DNA from: Candidatus Paceibacterota bacterium
Lineage (GTDB): Bacteria; Patescibacteriota; Minisyncoccia; Phycocordibacterales; CAINVO01
Length of the DNA: 36,504 bases
Direction: 5' to 3'
Assembly: GCA_028714275.1 (NCBI GenBank)
Contig: JAQTMP010000002.1
Coordinates: 1-36,504, forward strand
Shown here: one piece after another, positions 1 through 7,836 of the stretch
Numbering within the stretch: the first letter of the stretch is position 1
Layout: each line of letters starts with the position of its first letter
Translations under genes and position numbers: made by a program
Notes under the pieces: model-generated
The model's database searches: none
Seen by the model: the letters and a program-made list of their open reading frames with translations, nothing else
What the model was told of the DNA's origin: nothing

Positions 1-71
1 TGAACCCACGAGAGGCTTTCACCCCTACAGATGTTCGAGATCTGCGCATTCAACCACTCTGCCATTCCCCC
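1..71 (-). tRNA. tRNA-Ser(CGA), 3' end cut by the window edge
   Basis: Read on the minus strand from position 71, the sequence gives acceptor arm GGGGGAA, then TG and a D-arm. An anticodon stem CAGAT/ATCTG encloses the loop CTCGAAC, so the anticodon is CGA (Ser, UCG codons). The start of a long class II variable arm and part of the T-arm follow before the window ends. The long variable arm and anticodon agree on serine. The acceptor 3' strand is outside the window. Confidence 0.9.
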
Positions 72-142
72 AAAAGTCCCATGACTATAACAGTTTTTTG
101 CCTTTTTTACAAAAAATGTTATAGTTGTGGAGCTATTTCGAC

Positions 143-217
143 GGCCCTATCGTCTATCGGTTAGGACATCGCCTTTTCAAGGCGAGAAGCGCGGTTCGAC
201 TCCGCGTAGGGTCACCA
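143..217 (+). tRNA. tRNA-Glu(UUC)
   Basis: Complete cloverleaf. Acceptor GGCCCTA pairs with TAGGGTC with one G-U pair. The anticodon stem TCGCC/GGCGA encloses loop TTTTCAA, giving anticodon TTC (Glu). The T-arm GCGCGGTTCGACTCCGCG is canonical. Discriminator A and an encoded CCA end the gene at 217. The gene faces away from the tRNA-Ser and lies just upstream of the GrpB-family gene. Confidence 0.96.
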
Positions 218-224
218 GTGAACG

Positions 225-254
225 TTGTGAATGTCGTGAACTTCTTGGTATACT
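225..254 (+). promoter_or_regulatory. Promoter of the GrpB-family gene, extended -10 close to ATG
   Basis: TTGTGA at 225-230 and TATACT at 249-254 are 18 nt apart, and TGG directly precedes the -10 (extended -10). Only 9 nt separate the -10 from the ATG at 264. Transcription would therefore start at or within about 3 nt of the start codon, giving a leaderless or nearly leaderless mRNA. No SD is present. Confidence 0.5.
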
Positions 255-263
255 CAAATCTAT

Positions 264-785
264 ATGCCAGAGCTTAATAGCATCCTTGTTCCGTATTCCG
301 AAAAATGGATATTAGACTATCAGGAGGAAGCTGAAAAAATCAAGAACGTATTCGGAAATAATTACATTGATATTCAACATATCGGCAGTACATCAATTCC
401 TAATATGTTATCTAAGCCAATAATAGATGTAGCAGTACTCATAGCTTCATCTGAGAATGCAAATGATTTTATTGCTCCATTAGAAAAATTAGGTTACGTT
501 TATAAACCCGAGATATCTTCTCCCGAAAGACACTTTTTTAAGAAAGGTAGTCCTACGAAATATCATTTGTCTATCGCTTATACAGACAAAGGATCGTATT
601 GGAAAAGACAGATTTTATTTCGAGACTATCTCATTCAACACGATGAAGCCAGAAAAGAATATGAACAATACAAGCTTAATCTCTTAAGAGAAGATGCAAC
701 GATAGACCGTTCGTATAAAGGTAATAAGGAGGAGTTCGTTCAAAAAATACTTTCTTTAGCTGAAAAGAGTGAGAATACTAAATAA
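264..785 (+). CDS. GrpB family protein (UPF0157, nucleotidyltransferase-like)
   Basis: The 173-aa product matches the GrpB/UPF0157 family. An N-terminal VPYSEKWILDYQEEAEKI segment is followed by the family hallmark IQHIGSTSIPNMLSKPIIDV (about residues 38-57), the nucleotidyltransferase-like core with the GST and D residues. A later HLSIAY segment and a C-terminal RDYL...YEQYKLNL helix also fit. Length is normal. The family is predicted to fold like minimal nucleotidyltransferases, and its substrate is generally unknown. The ATG at 264 is chosen because a -10 box ends 9 nt upstream and no SD exists for any alternative. The gene stands alone after tRNA-Glu. Confidence 0.88.
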   Translation: MPELNSILVPYSEKWILDYQEEAEKIKNVFGNNYIDIQHIGSTSIPNMLSKPIIDVAVLIASSENANDFIAPLEKLGYVYKPEISSPERHFFKKGSPTKYHLSIAYTDKGSYWKRQILFRDYLIQHDEARKEYEQYKLNLLREDATIDRSYKGNKEEFVQKILSLAEKSENTK

Positions 786-977
786 ATCATACAAAAGCAG
801 CTAATTGTTCAATACCGACTTTTATAGTATCTCTTTGTTCTACAAGTTCTGAAAGCCACCCTATCGGGTCACAGCTTTTAAACCCATATCTATCAACACA
901 TCCTCAGGCCCTGTGAGAAGGGTTCAAAACTGGTATAATGAGGTGGACTTTTTATTCACTAAATTATTTATAAAAAT
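786..977. other. Intergenic stretch with one -10-like box and no convincing gene
   Basis: Most of this spacer shows nothing recognisable. A minus-strand open stretch of about 37 codons near 788-900 has no start codon or SD and I do not call it. A TATAAT at 934-939 on the plus strand, without a clear -35, could drive the small membrane ORF at 978. Confidence 0.3.
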
Positions 978-1136
978 ATGATAAGAGGAAATTTTATTGG
1001 TGCGGGGATTGTTGCAATAATCTATACGGTTTATATTATGAATAACCCCCTTGCAACAAAATTGCAAACAGCCTTAGTCTTGGTGATTCTCAATGCCTTA
1101 ACTATCGTGCTTTTGTCTTTTGCATTTACAAAATAA
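978..1136 (+). CDS. Small two-helix membrane protein, unknown
   Basis: A 52-codon ORF runs from ATG 978 to TAA 1136. It encodes a hydrophobic protein with two probable membrane helices, about residues 6-21 (GAGIVAIIYTVYIM type) and 32-50 (ALVLVILNALTIVLLSFAF), separated by a short NNPLATKLQT loop. A TATAAT box lies 38 nt upstream, and the start lacks an SD, as with the core genes here. Small membrane proteins of this form are common in Parcubacteria, but I recognise no family. Function unknown. Confidence 0.5.
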   Translation: MIRGNFIGAGIVAIIYTVYIMNNPLATKLQTALVLVILNALTIVLLSFAFTK

Positions 1137-1155
1137 AATCAGGTCATCAAGACAA

Positions 1156-1186
1156 AACGCCGCGCCATATTCCATGGCACGGCGTT
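1156..1186 (-). terminator. Hairpin terminator of the 1302-1679 gene
   Basis: The 12-bp arms (AACGCCGCGCCA / TGGCACGGCGTT, one G-U pair) enclose a 7-nt loop. On the minus strand the stem is followed by TTTTGTCTT. The plus strand has no T-run, so it terminates the minus-strand gene about 115 nt upstream. Confidence 0.65.
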
Positions 1187-1301
1187 GAAACTAGAAGAAA
1201 AGTTCTTGTTCTGCCCTTGTCGCATGTGCGAGAGGTGCAATTACCTTTTTATGGGAAGTTGATGTCCTTCCAACCCCTGTTCTTGATTACAGAGAAATGT
1301 C

Positions 1302-1679
1302 TCAACGATAATCCTTTCTCAATCGCTCGATGAGGATTTCGAGGTACATTTCTTTTAGCTCTGCTGTCTCGATACCAATCGCCTTGGCATGATTGCCTAC
1401 GATTCTGCCACAGCCACTTCCGAACCCGAGCTTCGAGTCCCTGATGAACATGTGCGCAAGCCAGATCATGGCGATCTGCTTGAGGACTAGGTCATCTTTT
1501 TCTCCCTCCTTGATTCTCCTGACGTAGGCCCTCAGCTCTTCCAGAGGCGTATGCTCATCTGTCCGCACCTCGCCATCATTCACGAAACTATGCAGAATGT
1601 GAACATAACCCTCTCGCCAGAACTTAACCATCAGCATCAAGGCTATTTCATATTTTCTCTCCGATTTCACTTCCATCAC
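1302..1679 (-). CDS. Hypothetical protein, SD-led accessory gene
   Basis: A 125-aa protein that I do not recognise. It is mixed alpha-helical, with an N-terminal EVKSERKYEIALMLMVKFW helix, a middle EELRAYVRRIKEGEKDD helix and a glycine-rich GFGSGCGRIVGNHA segment with a Cys and His. It has no signal peptide. A very strong SD (AAAGGAGGTGATG) overlaps the first codons. The GTG at 1679 lies inside the SD and the ATG at 1676 is only 2 nt from it. The GTG three codons into the longest frame (about 1670) has ideal spacing and may be the real start. A promoter lies upstream and a terminator follows, so the gene is a single-gene unit beside the trxB operon end. Confidence 0.6.
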   Translation of the reverse strand: MMEVKSERKYEIALMLMVKFWREGYVHILHSFVNDGEVRTDEHTPLEELRAYVRRIKEGEKDDLVLKQIAMIWLAHMFIRDSKLGFGSGCGRIVGNHAKAIGIETAELKEMYLEILIERLRKDYR

Positions 1680-1706
1680 CTCCTTTCAGGGATAGTTTCC
1701 TCTTAT

Positions 1707-1735
1707 GTAGTATCATCTATCGCAGATGTTGTAAA
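1707..1735 (-). promoter_or_regulatory. Promoter of the 1302-1679 gene
   Basis: On the minus strand, TTTACA (1730-1735) is followed by GATACT (1709-1714, 15-nt spacer) or TACTAC (1707-1712, 17-nt spacer). A leader of about 25 nt then reaches the SD. Confidence 0.4.
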
Positions 1736-1749
1736 GGTATAAAAATCTT

Positions 1750-2703
1750 TTATTTAGCCCTCAAATAAACATAAATATCTTCTAAAGCTTTGACAGCGTC
1801 GCCAGCAGCGATATTGTTTTGATGATAGAGGCCATCGGTGCAATCACCGGCAGCCCAGATGCCGTCTGTGGTGGTACGTTGGTTGCGTGGATCGACGACG
1901 ACAAAGCCTCCTGGAGCCAAAGCAACTACATCGGCCACAAAAGAAGTGGCTGGTACAGCTCCAATCTCGACAAAAATACCGGTGACGGGAATCTCGGTCG
2001 ATTCGCCAGTTTTATTATTTTTATAGACTAAACCCGTCACAAATTTATCCCCTTTGACTTCAAGGATAGAGACATCCATGACGGCTTTCATATGAGGATT
2101 GGCGAGGACTGCCGAGACGGTGACAGGGTCTGCTTTGAAATCCGCGTTCTTGTGCAAAAGAGTGACAGATCGGCAATAGGCAAGCAGCTGGGCTGCACTC
2201 TCGAAGCCTGCATTGCCCCCACCGATCACGGCTACATCTTGACCAGTAAAAAGAGGTCCATCACAACTGGCACAGTAGGTGAGTCCTTTATGCTCAAATT
2301 GGTCTGCTCCAACAGCTTGGAGTCGGCGGCGTGAGCTGCCTGTTGTGATGAGGACAGTTTTGGTTTTAAAAATTTCAGGTGATCCGTCGGCATTTTTACC
2401 TGAAGTAATGACAGCAAATTTGGCTTCGATGTCGTCAATTTTTTCAATTTTTTGCACCCTTACCCCTTCCTTTATAAAAACTTCATTGCTGGCGTAAGCT
2501 TTGAGATGTTGTTCGAGATTTTTGGCCAGCTCAGTGCCGCTGATTTTGATTGAGCCAATCCAATTTTCCACACCTTCAGATACAATACTCTGTCCACCAA
2601 AGCTTTCGGTAATAAAAACAGTCTTGAGTTTTTTGCGCGCTGCATACACACCAGCGGCTACACCTGCAGGTCCTCCTCCAATGATAGCTAAATCGTAAAT
2701 CAT
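1750..2703 (-). CDS. trxB: Thioredoxin-disulfide reductase
   Basis: The 317-aa FAD/NAD(P)H pyridine nucleotide-disulfide reductase has the length of bacterial TrxB. FAD-binding GGGPAG is at residues 9-14 and the redox-active CASC at 144-147 (usually CATC). The second dinucleotide-binding GGGNAG is at 161-166, and the C-terminal FAD motif WAAGDC lies near 282. It reduces thioredoxin-type proteins with NAD(P)H in the cytoplasm. It starts 6 nt after the ftsZ stop, so it is probably the last gene of the division operon. No SD. The VSA..ANPH region replaces the usual HRR..RA NADPH-phosphate motif, so cofactor preference is unclear. Confidence 0.93.
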   Translation of the reverse strand: MIYDLAIIGGGPAGVAAGVYAARKKLKTVFITESFGGQSIVSEGVENWIGSIKISGTELAKNLEQHLKAYASNEVFIKEGVRVQKIEKIDDIEAKFAVITSGKNADGSPEIFKTKTVLITTGSSRRRLQAVGADQFEHKGLTYCASCDGPLFTGQDVAVIGGGNAGFESAAQLLAYCRSVTLLHKNADFKADPVTVSAVLANPHMKAVMDVSILEVKGDKFVTGLVYKNNKTGESTEIPVTGIFVEIGAVPATSFVADVVALAPGGFVVVDPRNQRTTTDGIWAAGDCTDGLYHQNNIAAGDAVKALEDIYVYLRAK

Positions 2704-2709
2704 AACTAA

Positions 2710-3882
2710 TTACTTTAGTTTTGACCTCCGAAGAAACGCGGGCACGGCTGCCCAATCATCCTCATCTCCGACGACTTCAATTTTCTTTTCTTCGGCAGTG
2801 GATTCTGAAGGGGTGACGGAATTGAAAATCTTACCTTTCTCACCGTTTGCGTTTGAATCCTGTTTTGTGACCGCTCCGATGCCGAAAGTACTGTCAAAAA
2901 GAGATTTTTTGCCAGGGACATTTCCGCTGTCAGGAAAGCTTGAAGCAATGACAGTGATCTTGATTTCGCTTTTCTTGAGCTTTTCATCTTTGACGGTACC
3001 GAAAATAATTTTGGCGTTGACATCCACTGACTCAGTGATGATCTTGGCAGCATCCTGGATTTCAAACATAGTCAAGTCATCCCCACCTGCAATGGAGAAG
3101 AGGACGCCTTTTGAGCCGGCCATGGAAAGCTCAAGGAGAGGGGAGCTAATAGCCGCTTTGGCTGCTTCTTCGGCTCGTTTTTCACCTGAAGCGGTACCGA
3201 TACCCATAAGAGCCGCGCCAGCATTTTGCATGATGGAGCGAATATCTGCGAAGTCGATGTTGATGATACCAGGAGTAGTAATAAGGTCAGAAATACCCTC
3301 TACGGCTTGCTTGAGAATCTCATCACACATGGCGAAAGCACTTTTAGCTGTAGTTTCCTTGGTAATATTGTTTAAGAGACGATCGTTGGGAACAATAATG
3401 ATGGCATCCACTTCTTTGCGAAGCTCTTCTAAAGCAATATCAGCTACTTTCATGCGCTGCTGACCCTCAAAAAAGAAAGGCTTGGTGACTACGGCCACAG
3501 TGAGAGCGCCAAGCTCTTTAGCTGTACGAGCGACAATAGGACTGGCACCAGATCCGGTACCGCCTCCGAGTCCGCAAGCTACAAATACCATGTCGGCACC
3601 TTTGATAGCTTCCTGGACTTCTTCTTTTGTTTCTTCGACGGCTCGTTTGCCAAGATCAGGATTCATGCCAGTACCCAAACCCTTGGTAAGATTTTTTCCG
3701 ATATGAATTTTTTGTTTAGCGAGAGAATGATGTAAATCCTGAGCGTCAGTGTTGACGGCAATAAAATCAACGCCGCGAACCTTGCTGTTGATCATGTGAT
3801 TGATGGCATTTTTACCTGAACCTCCGACTCCGATCACTTTAATGCGGGCAAATGTTTCTACTTCTGGTTTGACTTGTGGCAT
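2710..3882 (-). CDS. ftsZ: Cell division protein FtsZ
   Basis: This 390-aa tubulin homologue forms the Z-ring. The N-terminal nucleotide-binding segment IKVIGVGGSGKNAI is at about residues 14-27, and the tubulin signature GGGTGSG is at 106-112. The T7 synergy loop NIDFADIR lies near 205-215. A low-complexity linker is followed by the conserved C-terminal tail VPAFLRRS, which contacts FtsA and membrane tethers. ftsA is directly upstream (75-nt gap) and trxB directly downstream. No SD precedes the ATG. A TATAAT at 3900-3905 (minus strand) could be an internal promoter. Confidence 0.97.
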   Translation of the reverse strand: MPQVKPEVETFARIKVIGVGGSGKNAINHMINSKVRGVDFIAVNTDAQDLHHSLAKQKIHIGKNLTKGLGTGMNPDLGKRAVEETKEEVQEAIKGADMVFVACGLGGGTGSGASPIVARTAKELGALTVAVVTKPFFFEGQQRMKVADIALEELRKEVDAIIIVPNDRLLNNITKETTAKSAFAMCDEILKQAVEGISDLITTPGIINIDFADIRSIMQNAGAALMGIGTASGEKRAEEAAKAAISSPLLELSMAGSKGVLFSIAGGDDLTMFEIQDAAKIITESVDVNAKIIFGTVKDEKLKKSEIKITVIASSFPDSGNVPGKKSLFDSTFGIGAVTKQDSNANGEKGKIFNSVTPSESTAEEKKIEVVGDEDDWAAVPAFLRRSKLK

Positions 3883-3957
3883 GGGATAAGGTGTTAAAGA
3901 TTATATAAAGACTGCTTAATTTTTTCCTGACTTTTTACGAATGTGCCAATCATATCA

Positions 3958-5160
3958 CTAGGGGAGCAACTGAGCAAACAGACGTTTTAGAGAGGGCCAA
4001 ATTTTCAAACCAACCTTGCTTATAGCGCTAGTTCCAGGTCTGAGGCTGGTGATGTCATTGTCTTCGCTGGTGAGACCCACAAGACAGAGGCCATAAGCGA
4101 CAGCCCACTCGGCTTCACGAAAGGAACCCTTGAGAGGGACCGGGAATTTGAAGCTAGCTTTTTTGGAGGGAAGTTTTAGAGATATGCGCGCAAATTCTTC
4201 GATATTGGTCACACCCGAACCGCCACCAGTGATGATGATGCCAGCAGGCAGGAGACCGCTGCGTTCTATTTTTTTCAAATGACCCTCGATCAGCTCAAAA
4301 ATATCGGAGAGGCGGGCCAAAATAATTTCATCCAGTTTCTTTTTTGGATATTGGACTGATTTTGGCCCGCCAAGCTTGATGAGCTCGGCGTCCTCGATCG
4401 AAATTTTTAGACCAAGCGCGATGTCGTTGGTAATGTCGTTTGATCCGATAGAAAATACCTCGACAGACACGGGAATATTATTTTCAAAAACAATGATAGA
4501 AACTGTTTCGGCGCCAATGTTGGCCAGGACACACCCCGCTATTTTTTGAGTCTTGGTCAGAGTCACAAAGCTAGTGGCCAGAGGGGCAGCTATGACGTCC
4601 TCTATTTCAACGTCCGCTTCTCCTAGGGCCTTGACCAAGTCACTCAAATGGTGGCTCAAACAGGTCACGAAAAGGGTGCGTACTTCGAGCTTTGAACCTT
4701 TCATACCTTGAGGCTTGCCGAGGACGGTACGGCCGTCTACCCGAAACATCAAGGGAATAGTGTGGAGAATTTTGCGGTTGAGAGTGAATGATTCAGGGAG
4801 CTCATTTTCGCTGGACTCGAGGGCCTTTTTAACATCAGCGTCGGTGATCTCGGAATCATTTTTGGTAATTAAAACTGTCCCGATATTGGTCACTCCAGAC
4901 AAGCCAGCTCCTCCGACAGCGAGGTATGCTTTTCGAATACGGATGCCGGCACTTTTTTCGGCTTGAGCGATAGCGGTGCGAATACTTTTGGCTGCTTCGG
5001 CCACATTGGTGATATAGCCATGACGAAGTCCTTTTGACTCGGCGTAGCCGGTGGCAATGATGCGGGGCACTTCTTTGTCTTTTTCAGGCGCGAGCTCAGC
5101 CACTACCACCTTGATCTGGTGGGTACCTATATCAATGCCAACAGCGATAGAGCGTGCCAT
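3958..5160 (-). CDS. ftsA: Cell division protein FtsA
   Basis: This 400-aa actin-like ATPase tethers FtsZ to the membrane. The phosphate-1 motif VGIDIGTHQIKVVVAE is at residues 7-22. The ITGGGSGVTNIEEFA adenosine motif lies near 310-325. The C-terminus (SKVGLKIWPSLKRLFAQLLP) is the amphipathic membrane-targeting helix. The 1C domain is present (AVGGAGLSGV... region). It lies 24 nt after ybeY and directly before ftsZ, the usual ftsA-ftsZ order. Confidence 0.95.
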   Translation of the reverse strand: MARSIAVGIDIGTHQIKVVVAELAPEKDKEVPRIIATGYAESKGLRHGYITNVAEAAKSIRTAIAQAEKSAGIRIRKAYLAVGGAGLSGVTNIGTVLITKNDSEITDADVKKALESSENELPESFTLNRKILHTIPLMFRVDGRTVLGKPQGMKGSKLEVRTLFVTCLSHHLSDLVKALGEADVEIEDVIAAPLATSFVTLTKTQKIAGCVLANIGAETVSIIVFENNIPVSVEVFSIGSNDITNDIALGLKISIEDAELIKLGGPKSVQYPKKKLDEIILARLSDIFELIEGHLKKIERSGLLPAGIIITGGGSGVTNIEEFARISLKLPSKKASFKFPVPLKGSFREAEWAVAYGLCLVGLTSEDNDITSLRPGTSAISKVGLKIWPSLKRLFAQLLP

Positions 5161-5184
5161 GTAGATTTGGGCCTTTAATTTTAG

Positions 5185-5580
5185 CTAAATTTTAAACTTT
5201 CTTCGGACTTTCTCTTCCTTGCTTTCCATTGTACTACTATGCTCGAATCCTTTCAAATGGAAAAGCCCGTGGATAAATAGGAAAAGTAAAAAATTATCAA
5301 ATGTCCTCTCAAATTTTTTAGCTTTAATCGCTGCGCGATGGGGGTCTATAAAAATCTCACCACATTTTTTGTCCAAAGTGAAGCTAAGAATATCTGTCGG
5401 CTTGTTTATCTTGCGGTAGGTTTTATTTAAGGCACGTGAACGAGTCGAACCGATGATGACCAGGCTAAGCTCGTAGTCAGCTCCCATGATGAAGTCTTTG
5501 ATTTTTTCCATAGTACGAAAAAGCAATCCGTTGATAGGATTGCTTTTTACTTTAACGGTGACTGAAAATTTTTCGCTCAT
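5185..5580 (-). CDS. ybeY: Endoribonuclease / rRNA maturation factor YbeY
   Basis: A 131-aa member of the UPF0054/YbeY family. The metal-binding signature HGLFHLKGFEH (HGxxHxxGxxH) lies near residues 104-114. It follows the family's conserved ..PTDILSF segment, with FIDP just before. YbeY acts in 16S rRNA 3'-end processing and ribosome quality control. The protein is short but complete. It sits between rpsU and ftsA, consistent with a translation/division operon. No SD. Confidence 0.9.
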   Translation of the reverse strand: MSEKFSVTVKVKSNPINGLLFRTMEKIKDFIMGADYELSLVIIGSTRSRALNKTYRKINKPTDILSFTLDKKCGEIFIDPHRAAIKAKKFERTFDNFLLFLFIHGLFHLKGFEHSSTMESKEEKVRRKFKI

Positions 5581-5598
5581 ATCTTTGGCGAATTTGAC

Positions 5599-5832
5599 TT
5601 AACGAGTTTTGATTGGCATTTTGCCGAGCTTGATCATTTTTTGGATATCGTCGCGGCGGCGAAGGACTTTGAGAGTTTTCTTTTTACGCACATACGAAGA
5701 CTCGTTGCGAGCGCTATAGCGAAGTGAGCGGACACGGTTGAGCACTCCAGACTCTTGGACACGTTTAGTAAAACGTCGAATGATGGACGTTGTGTGCTCT
5801 GTCGGGTTTTTCTCTACTTGGACATTTATCAT
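5599..5832 (-). CDS. rpsU: Small ribosomal subunit protein bS21
   Basis: A 77-aa, very basic protein with the bS21 pattern. A short N-terminal beta segment (MINVQVEKNPTE) is followed by FTKRVQESGVLNRVRSLRYSA and a long Arg/Lys-rich tail. bS21 contacts the 16S 3' end near the anti-SD region. The short palindrome GGGATA..TATCCC at 5844-5863, just upstream, might form a leader hairpin. It lies 18 nt before ybeY. Confidence 0.92.
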   Translation of the reverse strand: MINVQVEKNPTEHTTSIIRRFTKRVQESGVLNRVRSLRYSARNESSYVRKKKTLKVLRRRDDIQKMIKLGKMPIKTR

Positions 5833-5897
5833 AATAGTAGGGATAGACTACCATATCCCTTTATTTATGGCAACCTTATCAACTCTTCCAGTTTATT

Positions 5898-7106
5898 TTA
5901 AGCTAGCTTTTTTAAATATTCGACCAGTCTGTCTACTGAAACTGTGTCCTGGGCCCGATTGAGCATATTTCTCACCACTACACTGCCTTCTACCGCTTCC
6001 TTTTGACCCATGATCAAGACATAAGGCACGTTGAGTTTTTCTGCCAATCCCAGCTGGCTCGTGAGTTTATCCCGGGAAAGTGATTGCAGGACGGGGATTT
6101 TGGCCTTGCGGAGCATTTCAATAATACCCAGACTCTTGAGCTTGGCATCAAAACCAAGCTGAATGAAATAGAAACGTGGGGCTTGGACTTTCTTTTTTGC
6201 TAAAGAAGATTTGGATGACCCGCTTGAATCCTGCGGAATGAGTACCGCCGCTCCGACCGCTGGGATTTCTTTTTTACCCCAGACTTTTTTAGCCAAGGAA
6301 TTGTAGCGTTCACCGATGGCCACCACCTCGTAGTCTTCCTTGTCTTTGGGTATCGCTTTGATTTCAAAAATAGTTCCCATGCAATAGCTTCTGTTGCCGA
6401 CCAATAAAGGATTGATAGTGTAGGGAATACTCAAGGATTCCAGATACTCGAGCACTTCTTTGAAATGATTACGGCTGGCTTCTGACAAAAAGTTGATTGA
6501 AGGAGGGGCATTTTCCCGCAAGGCAATGCAGCTTTTGTGGGTAGTTGTCAGTAGGGCAAAGACATCCTTTTTTAAAAGTGAACGACATTCTGTCGATAGA
6601 TCGTTGGAGTGTTTTTTGAAGTAGTTAGTCAATTCGCGGGCAAAGCGTCCAATAGAATCCTTGTCCCCAATACTGTTGAGCTCCACTATTACGTCTTTGT
6701 TGTGACGACATTCTTTAACGATGACATAGCAGGTCTCAATAAGCATGGCGTCAGAAATACTTCTTGAATTGCCGATGATGTCTAGATTGAAAGTTTTTTC
6801 ACTGCCAGTACGCTTGAGGTGGGTGTTGCCCTTCATTGGGCCTTCATAATAAATCATTGGAGGCTGGGGGAGATACACCAGTTTTTTTTCAATACTATTG
6901 CGCACGATGCAGATTTTTTCTTCGACATAACCAGAAAAAGCGCAACTCTCATCCTTGAAAGGGTGCACTTCTCTAGCGATGGCTTCTTTAAAGGTTTTAC
7001 CTTTAGCGATGTCTTGTTTTTCAACTTCGAATTCGGGAGATGGGAGAAAGCCATAGTGTTCGGCGATGGCTGAAGCTTTTTTATAGTGATTGTTTTGTTT
7101 CGGCAT
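5898..7106 (-). CDS. Degenerate histidyl-tRNA synthetase-like protein
   Basis: A 402-aa class II aaRS-like protein. The C-terminal 90 residues fit the HisRS/HGTP anticodon-binding domain (VPYVLIMGQKEAVEGSVVVRNMLNR). The core keeps the frame of HisRS (YYEGPM...FNLDIIG) and the end of the HisA motif (MGTIFEI). The motif 2 FRHE segment is replaced by KGNT, the LRPEGT segment is absent, and the HisA Arg of RGLDYY aligns with Gly. It may therefore be a HisZ-like regulator or another catalytically dead paralogue, or a very divergent synthetase. It heads the rpsU-ybeY-ftsA-ftsZ-trxB run. No SD. Confidence 0.7.
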   Translation of the reverse strand: MPKQNNHYKKASAIAEHYGFLPSPEFEVEKQDIAKGKTFKEAIAREVHPFKDESCAFSGYVEEKICIVRNSIEKKLVYLPQPPMIYYEGPMKGNTHLKRTGSEKTFNLDIIGNSRSISDAMLIETCYVIVKECRHNKDVIVELNSIGDKDSIGRFARELTNYFKKHSNDLSTECRSLLKKDVFALLTTTHKSCIALRENAPPSINFLSEASRNHFKEVLEYLESLSIPYTINPLLVGNRSYCMGTIFEIKAIPKDKEDYEVVAIGERYNSLAKKVWGKKEIPAVGAAVLIPQDSSGSSKSSLAKKKVQAPRFYFIQLGFDAKLKSLGIIEMLRKAKIPVLQSLSRDKLTSQLGLAEKLNVPYVLIMGQKEAVEGSVVVRNMLNRAQDTVSVDRLVEYLKKLA

Positions 7107-7146
7107 TGGATTAAAAGCTTTATTTTATTTTCCTACTTTCCTAAAG

Positions 7147-7755
7147 TTAAGGCTGGTATGTGTAGCCTTGGGCTGGGAGCAACGATATTTTGTTGAAAGG
7201 ATACAGTCTCAAAAAAGCTCGGCCGGCAATTTTATCAGCTTTGAGGGGTCCCCAAGAACGGGAATCCGAGCTGACGTCGCGGTTGTCACCCATGACAAAA
7301 TACTCGTCTGGGCCTAAATGCCAAGTGCCTTGCGGCCCTTTATGAAAAGCTAGATAGGGCTCTTTTAGTTCAAAACCTTTAGGGTGATCTGCGTTGATGA
7401 TGTAGACCTGATCGCCATCTACACTGACAGTTTCGTTTGGCAGGCCGATCACTCGTTTGATAAAGTATTTTTTGTCCGAGACTGGAGGGGTGAGGACTAT
7501 GACATCTCCTCGATTGGGAGTGTGAAAATGGTAAGAGAGCTCATCCACAATCAGGTAGTCGCCGGTATTAAAATTTGGTTCCATTGAGCTGCCGTAAACT
7601 ACAAACGGACTGGCTACAAAAATCCGCAGAGGAATGAAAATGGCGAGCAAGATAATAGCAAAACGGAAAAGCTCCCAACGCGAGGGTTCATCCACGGTCT
7701 TTTTTATAGGTTTTTCAAAGTCTTGGTTTTCTTCCGGCTGGATTTCATTGTTCAT
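7147..7755 (-). CDS. lepB: Signal peptidase I
   Basis: The 202-aa membrane serine protease removes signal peptides from exported proteins. A single N-terminal membrane helix spans about residues 29-49. Box B YGSSMEP carries catalytic Ser57, and the YFIKRVIGLP segment carries the catalytic Lys100. Box E GDNRDVSSDSRSWG is intact. The ATG at 7755 is preferred over the longer frame from 7806, because the extra 17 residues are not family-like and a TATTAT box lies 8 nt upstream of 7755. It is divergent from pth. Confidence 0.92.
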   Translation of the reverse strand: MNNEIQPEENQDFEKPIKKTVDEPSRWELFRFAIILLAIFIPLRIFVASPFVVYGSSMEPNFNTGDYLIVDELSYHFHTPNRGDVIVLTPPVSDKKYFIKRVIGLPNETVSVDGDQVYIINADHPKGFELKEPYLAFHKGPQGTWHLGPDEYFVMGDNRDVSSDSRSWGPLKADKIAGRAFLRLYPFNKISLLPAQGYTYQP

Positions 7756-7763
7756 ATGGCGGA

Positions 7764-7793
7764 ATAATACGACGAAAGTTTGGTTTGACACAA
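7764..7793 (-). promoter_or_regulatory. lepB promoter, -10 adjacent to ATG
   Basis: On the minus strand, TTGTGT (7788-7793) is followed after 18 nt by TATTAT (7764-7769). The ATG follows 8 nt later, and there is no SD. Confidence 0.45.
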
Positions 7794-7820
7794 GGGGGAG
7801 AAGCATGTCGTGGCTTTTTA

Positions 7821-7829
7821 TGCTACAAT
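7821..7829 (+). promoter_or_regulatory. pth extended -10 box
   Basis: TGCTACAAT (extended -10) ends 7 nt before the pth ATG at 7837. No -35 is evident. The identical 9-mer lies before the MBL gene at 13012-13020. Confidence 0.5.
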
Positions 7830-7836
7830 TGGAGCC

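Noticed and set aside
127..315. Open frame across tRNA-Glu
   Set aside because: It translates the tRNA gene itself.
788..900. Minus-strand open stretch of about 37 codons
   Set aside because: No start codon, SD or terminator, and no recognisable motif.
2798..3463. Long plus-strand open frame (221 codons) opposite ftsZ
   Set aside because: It is a shadow of the ftsZ coding frame, with Ser/Ala-rich low-complexity translation and no start signal.
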